14,890 nucleotides of DNA from Chloroflexota bacterium (lineage in GTDB: Bacteria; Chloroflexota; Dormibacteria; Dormibacterales; Dormibacteraceae): positions 1-14,890 of the forward strand of contig VBGV01000043.1 of NCBI GenBank assembly GCA_005880755.1, in the 5' to 3' direction. Below the pieces are notes generated by a model that worked only from the letters and a program-made list of their open reading frames with translations, ran no database searches and was not told the origin of the DNA. Shown one piece after another: positions 13,634 to 14,890 of the stretch. Numbering within the stretch: position 1 is the first letter of the stretch; each line of letters begins with the position of its first letter. Both the position numbers and the translations under genes were made by a program.

Positions 13634-14035
13634 ATGGAGACCGATCGTCCGCTGCCTGCCCAGCCCTCGGACCGGGGTCCCGGAGAGGTTCGAGTGGCTG
13701 GGGTGACGAGCGAGGACACCGCGTACTGGGAGGGTCTCGAGCACACCGATGAGTTCCGCCAGCTGATTCGCGCGCGGATGCGATTCGTCCTTCCGGCCAC
13801 CGCGTTCTTCCTGGTCTACTACTTCCTGCTGCCGCTCGCCAACGGTCTCGCCCCGGGATTCATGCGGACCGACGTGATCGGCCACATCAACATCGCGTAC
13901 CTCTTCGCGCTCTCGCAGTTCGTGGTCGCGTGGTTGCTCGCGTGGTTCTACATTCGCCGCGCGAACAACGTCTTTGACCGGCTGGCCGCAGCCGTCCGTG
14001 AGCGGGCGGGACGCGGCAGGAGGGCCGCTCCATGA
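13634..14035 (+). CDS. DUF485 domain membrane protein
   Basis: A 133-residue DUF485 protein, the small two-helix partner usually encoded just before ActP-type acetate symporters (YjcH in E. coli); its exact role is unknown. The domain runs about 40-118: EFRQLIRARMRFVLPATAFFLVYY leads into helix 1 (about 51-70) and HINIAYLFALSQFVVAWLLAWFYIRRAN covers helix 2 (about 85-107). The first 39 residues are polar and the C-terminus is Arg-rich. The ATG at 13634 is preferred, 8 nt after a G-run; a GTG at 13628 and a TTG at 13598 are in frame but poorly placed. Its TGA overlaps the next ATG (ATGA, 14032-14035), so translation with actP is coupled. Confidence 0.88.
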   Translation: METDRPLPAQPSDRGPGEVRVAGVTSEDTAYWEGLEHTDEFRQLIRARMRFVLPATAFFLVYYFLLPLANGLAPGFMRTDVIGHINIAYLFALSQFVVAWLLAWFYIRRANNVFDRLAAAVRERAGRGRRAAP

Positions 14036-14890
14036 ACCTGACTCTGACTCTCTTCTTGATCGTGGTCGGGATCACGCTCGTGATCACCGGCTGGGCCGCG
14101 CGGAGGACGCGCACCACCGTCCAGTTCTGGGCCGCCGGCCGCGGCATCAAGGGATGGCAAAACGGGCTTGCCATTGCCGGTGACTATATGAGCGCAGCAT
14201 CGTTCCTCGGCATCGCGGGCCTGATCGCGTTCAACGGATACGACGGTTTCATGTACTCGGTCGGGTGGCTGGTCGCCTATCTGACCGTGCTCTTCCTGAT
14301 CGCCGAGCCGATGCGCAACACCGGCAAGTTCACGCTCGCCGACGTGCTCTCCTACCGGATGTCGCCGATCCCGGTGCGCTCGGCCGCCGCGTTTTCGACC
14401 GTCGCCGTCAGCGCTTCTTACATGATGGCGCAGATGATCGGCGCGGGCAGCCTGATCAAGATTCTCATCCCGACCCTCGACTCATCCCTCAAGCCGTGGT
14501 TCAACTGGACCGTGTTCGGCACCAAGCTCGACCCGTCGATCACCGTCGTCGGCGTGCTGATGATGGTCTACGTCATCGCCGGCGGAATGGTCGCTACGAC
14601 CTGGGTCCAGATCGTCAAGGCCGTGCTGCTGATGGGCGGCGCGGTGCTGCTCAGCTTCCTCGTCTTGCTGCACTTTGGGTTCAACTTCGGCAGCTTCTTC
14701 GACGCCATCTCGGGCGTGAAGGACAAAGCGACCGGCCTCAACTTCACCCAGCCCGGCATCCTCTACAAGTACGGTCAGAAGCAGGTGGCGGGCATCGACC
14801 TCGCGCTGCTCGACAACATATCGCTGGGCATGGCTTTAATTCTTGGCACCGCCGGTCTGCCCCACATCCTGATGCGCTTCTTCACGGTGC
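14032..14890 (+). CDS. actP: Cation/acetate symporter (sodium:solute symporter family), 3'-truncated
   Basis: The first 286 residues of an ActP-type sodium:solute symporter that takes up acetate and other short carboxylates; the gene runs off the window. After an N-terminal helix (about 3-22) come the family signatures AAGRGIKGWQNGLAIAGDYM (34-53) and SAASFLGIAGLIAFNGYDGF (54-73), then AEPMRNTGKFTLADVLSYR, VAVSASYMMAQMIGAGSL, YVIAGGMVATTWVQIVKAVLL and the GTAGLPHILMRFFTV block at the edge. These match ActP closely rather than proline or sugar symporters. The ATG overlaps the DUF485 stop by 4 nt, the standard arrangement for this pair. Expression is probably driven by the promoter at 13470-13498. 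Confidence 0.92.
   Translation, partial: MNLTLTLFLIVVGITLVITGWAARRTRTTVQFWAAGRGIKGWQNGLAIAGDYMSAASFLGIAGLIAFNGYDGFMYSVGWLVAYLTVLFLIAEPMRNTGKFTLADVLSYRMSPIPVRSAAAFSTVAVSASYMMAQMIGAGSLIKILIPTLDSSLKPWFNWTVFGTKLDPSITVVGVLMMVYVIAGGMVATTWVQIVKAVLLMGGAVLLSFLVLLHFGFNFGSFFDAISGVKDKATGLNFTQPGILYKYGQKQVAGIDLALLDNISLGMALILGTAGLPHILMRFFTV

Overview
The window is GC-rich, tightly packed bacterial DNA with 16 protein genes, two of them cut by the window edges. I see no tRNA, rRNA, CRISPR array, insertion sequence or phage gene. No gap without a gene exceeds 300 bases; the longest is 13447-13633. GTG and TTG starts are common and several genes lack a Shine-Dalgarno (SD) site. A deazaflavin (F420)-type oxidoreductase, cytochrome bd, an ECF41/SigJ-type sigma factor and a DUF485-ActP pair together suggest a soil-type, high-GC Terrabacteria lineage (Chloroflexota, Dormibacterota or Actinomycetota). 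That placement is inference; there is no marker gene.

Layout. Positions 1-590 (+) hold the end of a secreted YceI-family protein. It meets, tail to tail, a minus-strand pair: the HtpX membrane protease and a NIPSNAP-like protein. Upstream of these, also on minus, is a secreted, cysteine-rich Asp-box (sialidase-fold) protein bounded by hairpins. Positions 3509-5386 (-) are one open frame in which an F420-type oxidoreductase runs without a stop into a DHA2-type drug exporter. Divergent from it is an ECF41-type sigma factor (5479-6375, +). The stretch between them carries two back-to-back promoters matching the ECF41 consensus, so the sigma factor very probably controls itself and the oxidoreductase/exporter gene.

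Positions 6372-9386 (-) form a cydA-cydB-HAD phosphatase operon for cytochrome bd oxidase. Divergent from cydA is a site-2 protease with two CBS domains (9408-10538, +). Then comes a minus-strand operon of an MTH938-like protein, a PEBP/YbhB lipoprotein and a small helical protein (11751 down to 10545). Next are a plus-strand NUDIX hydrolase, a minus-strand SDR oxidoreductase, a small unknown plus-strand gene (13075-13446), and the start of a DUF485-ActP acetate symporter operon. The last has a good promoter and a leader of about 130 bases that looks structured.

Functionally the window reads as membrane, envelope and redox housekeeping. The most notable parts are the sigma-factor module around 5400 (paired promoters plus an oxidoreductase-exporter fusion) and the unexplained leader RNA around 13505-13633.
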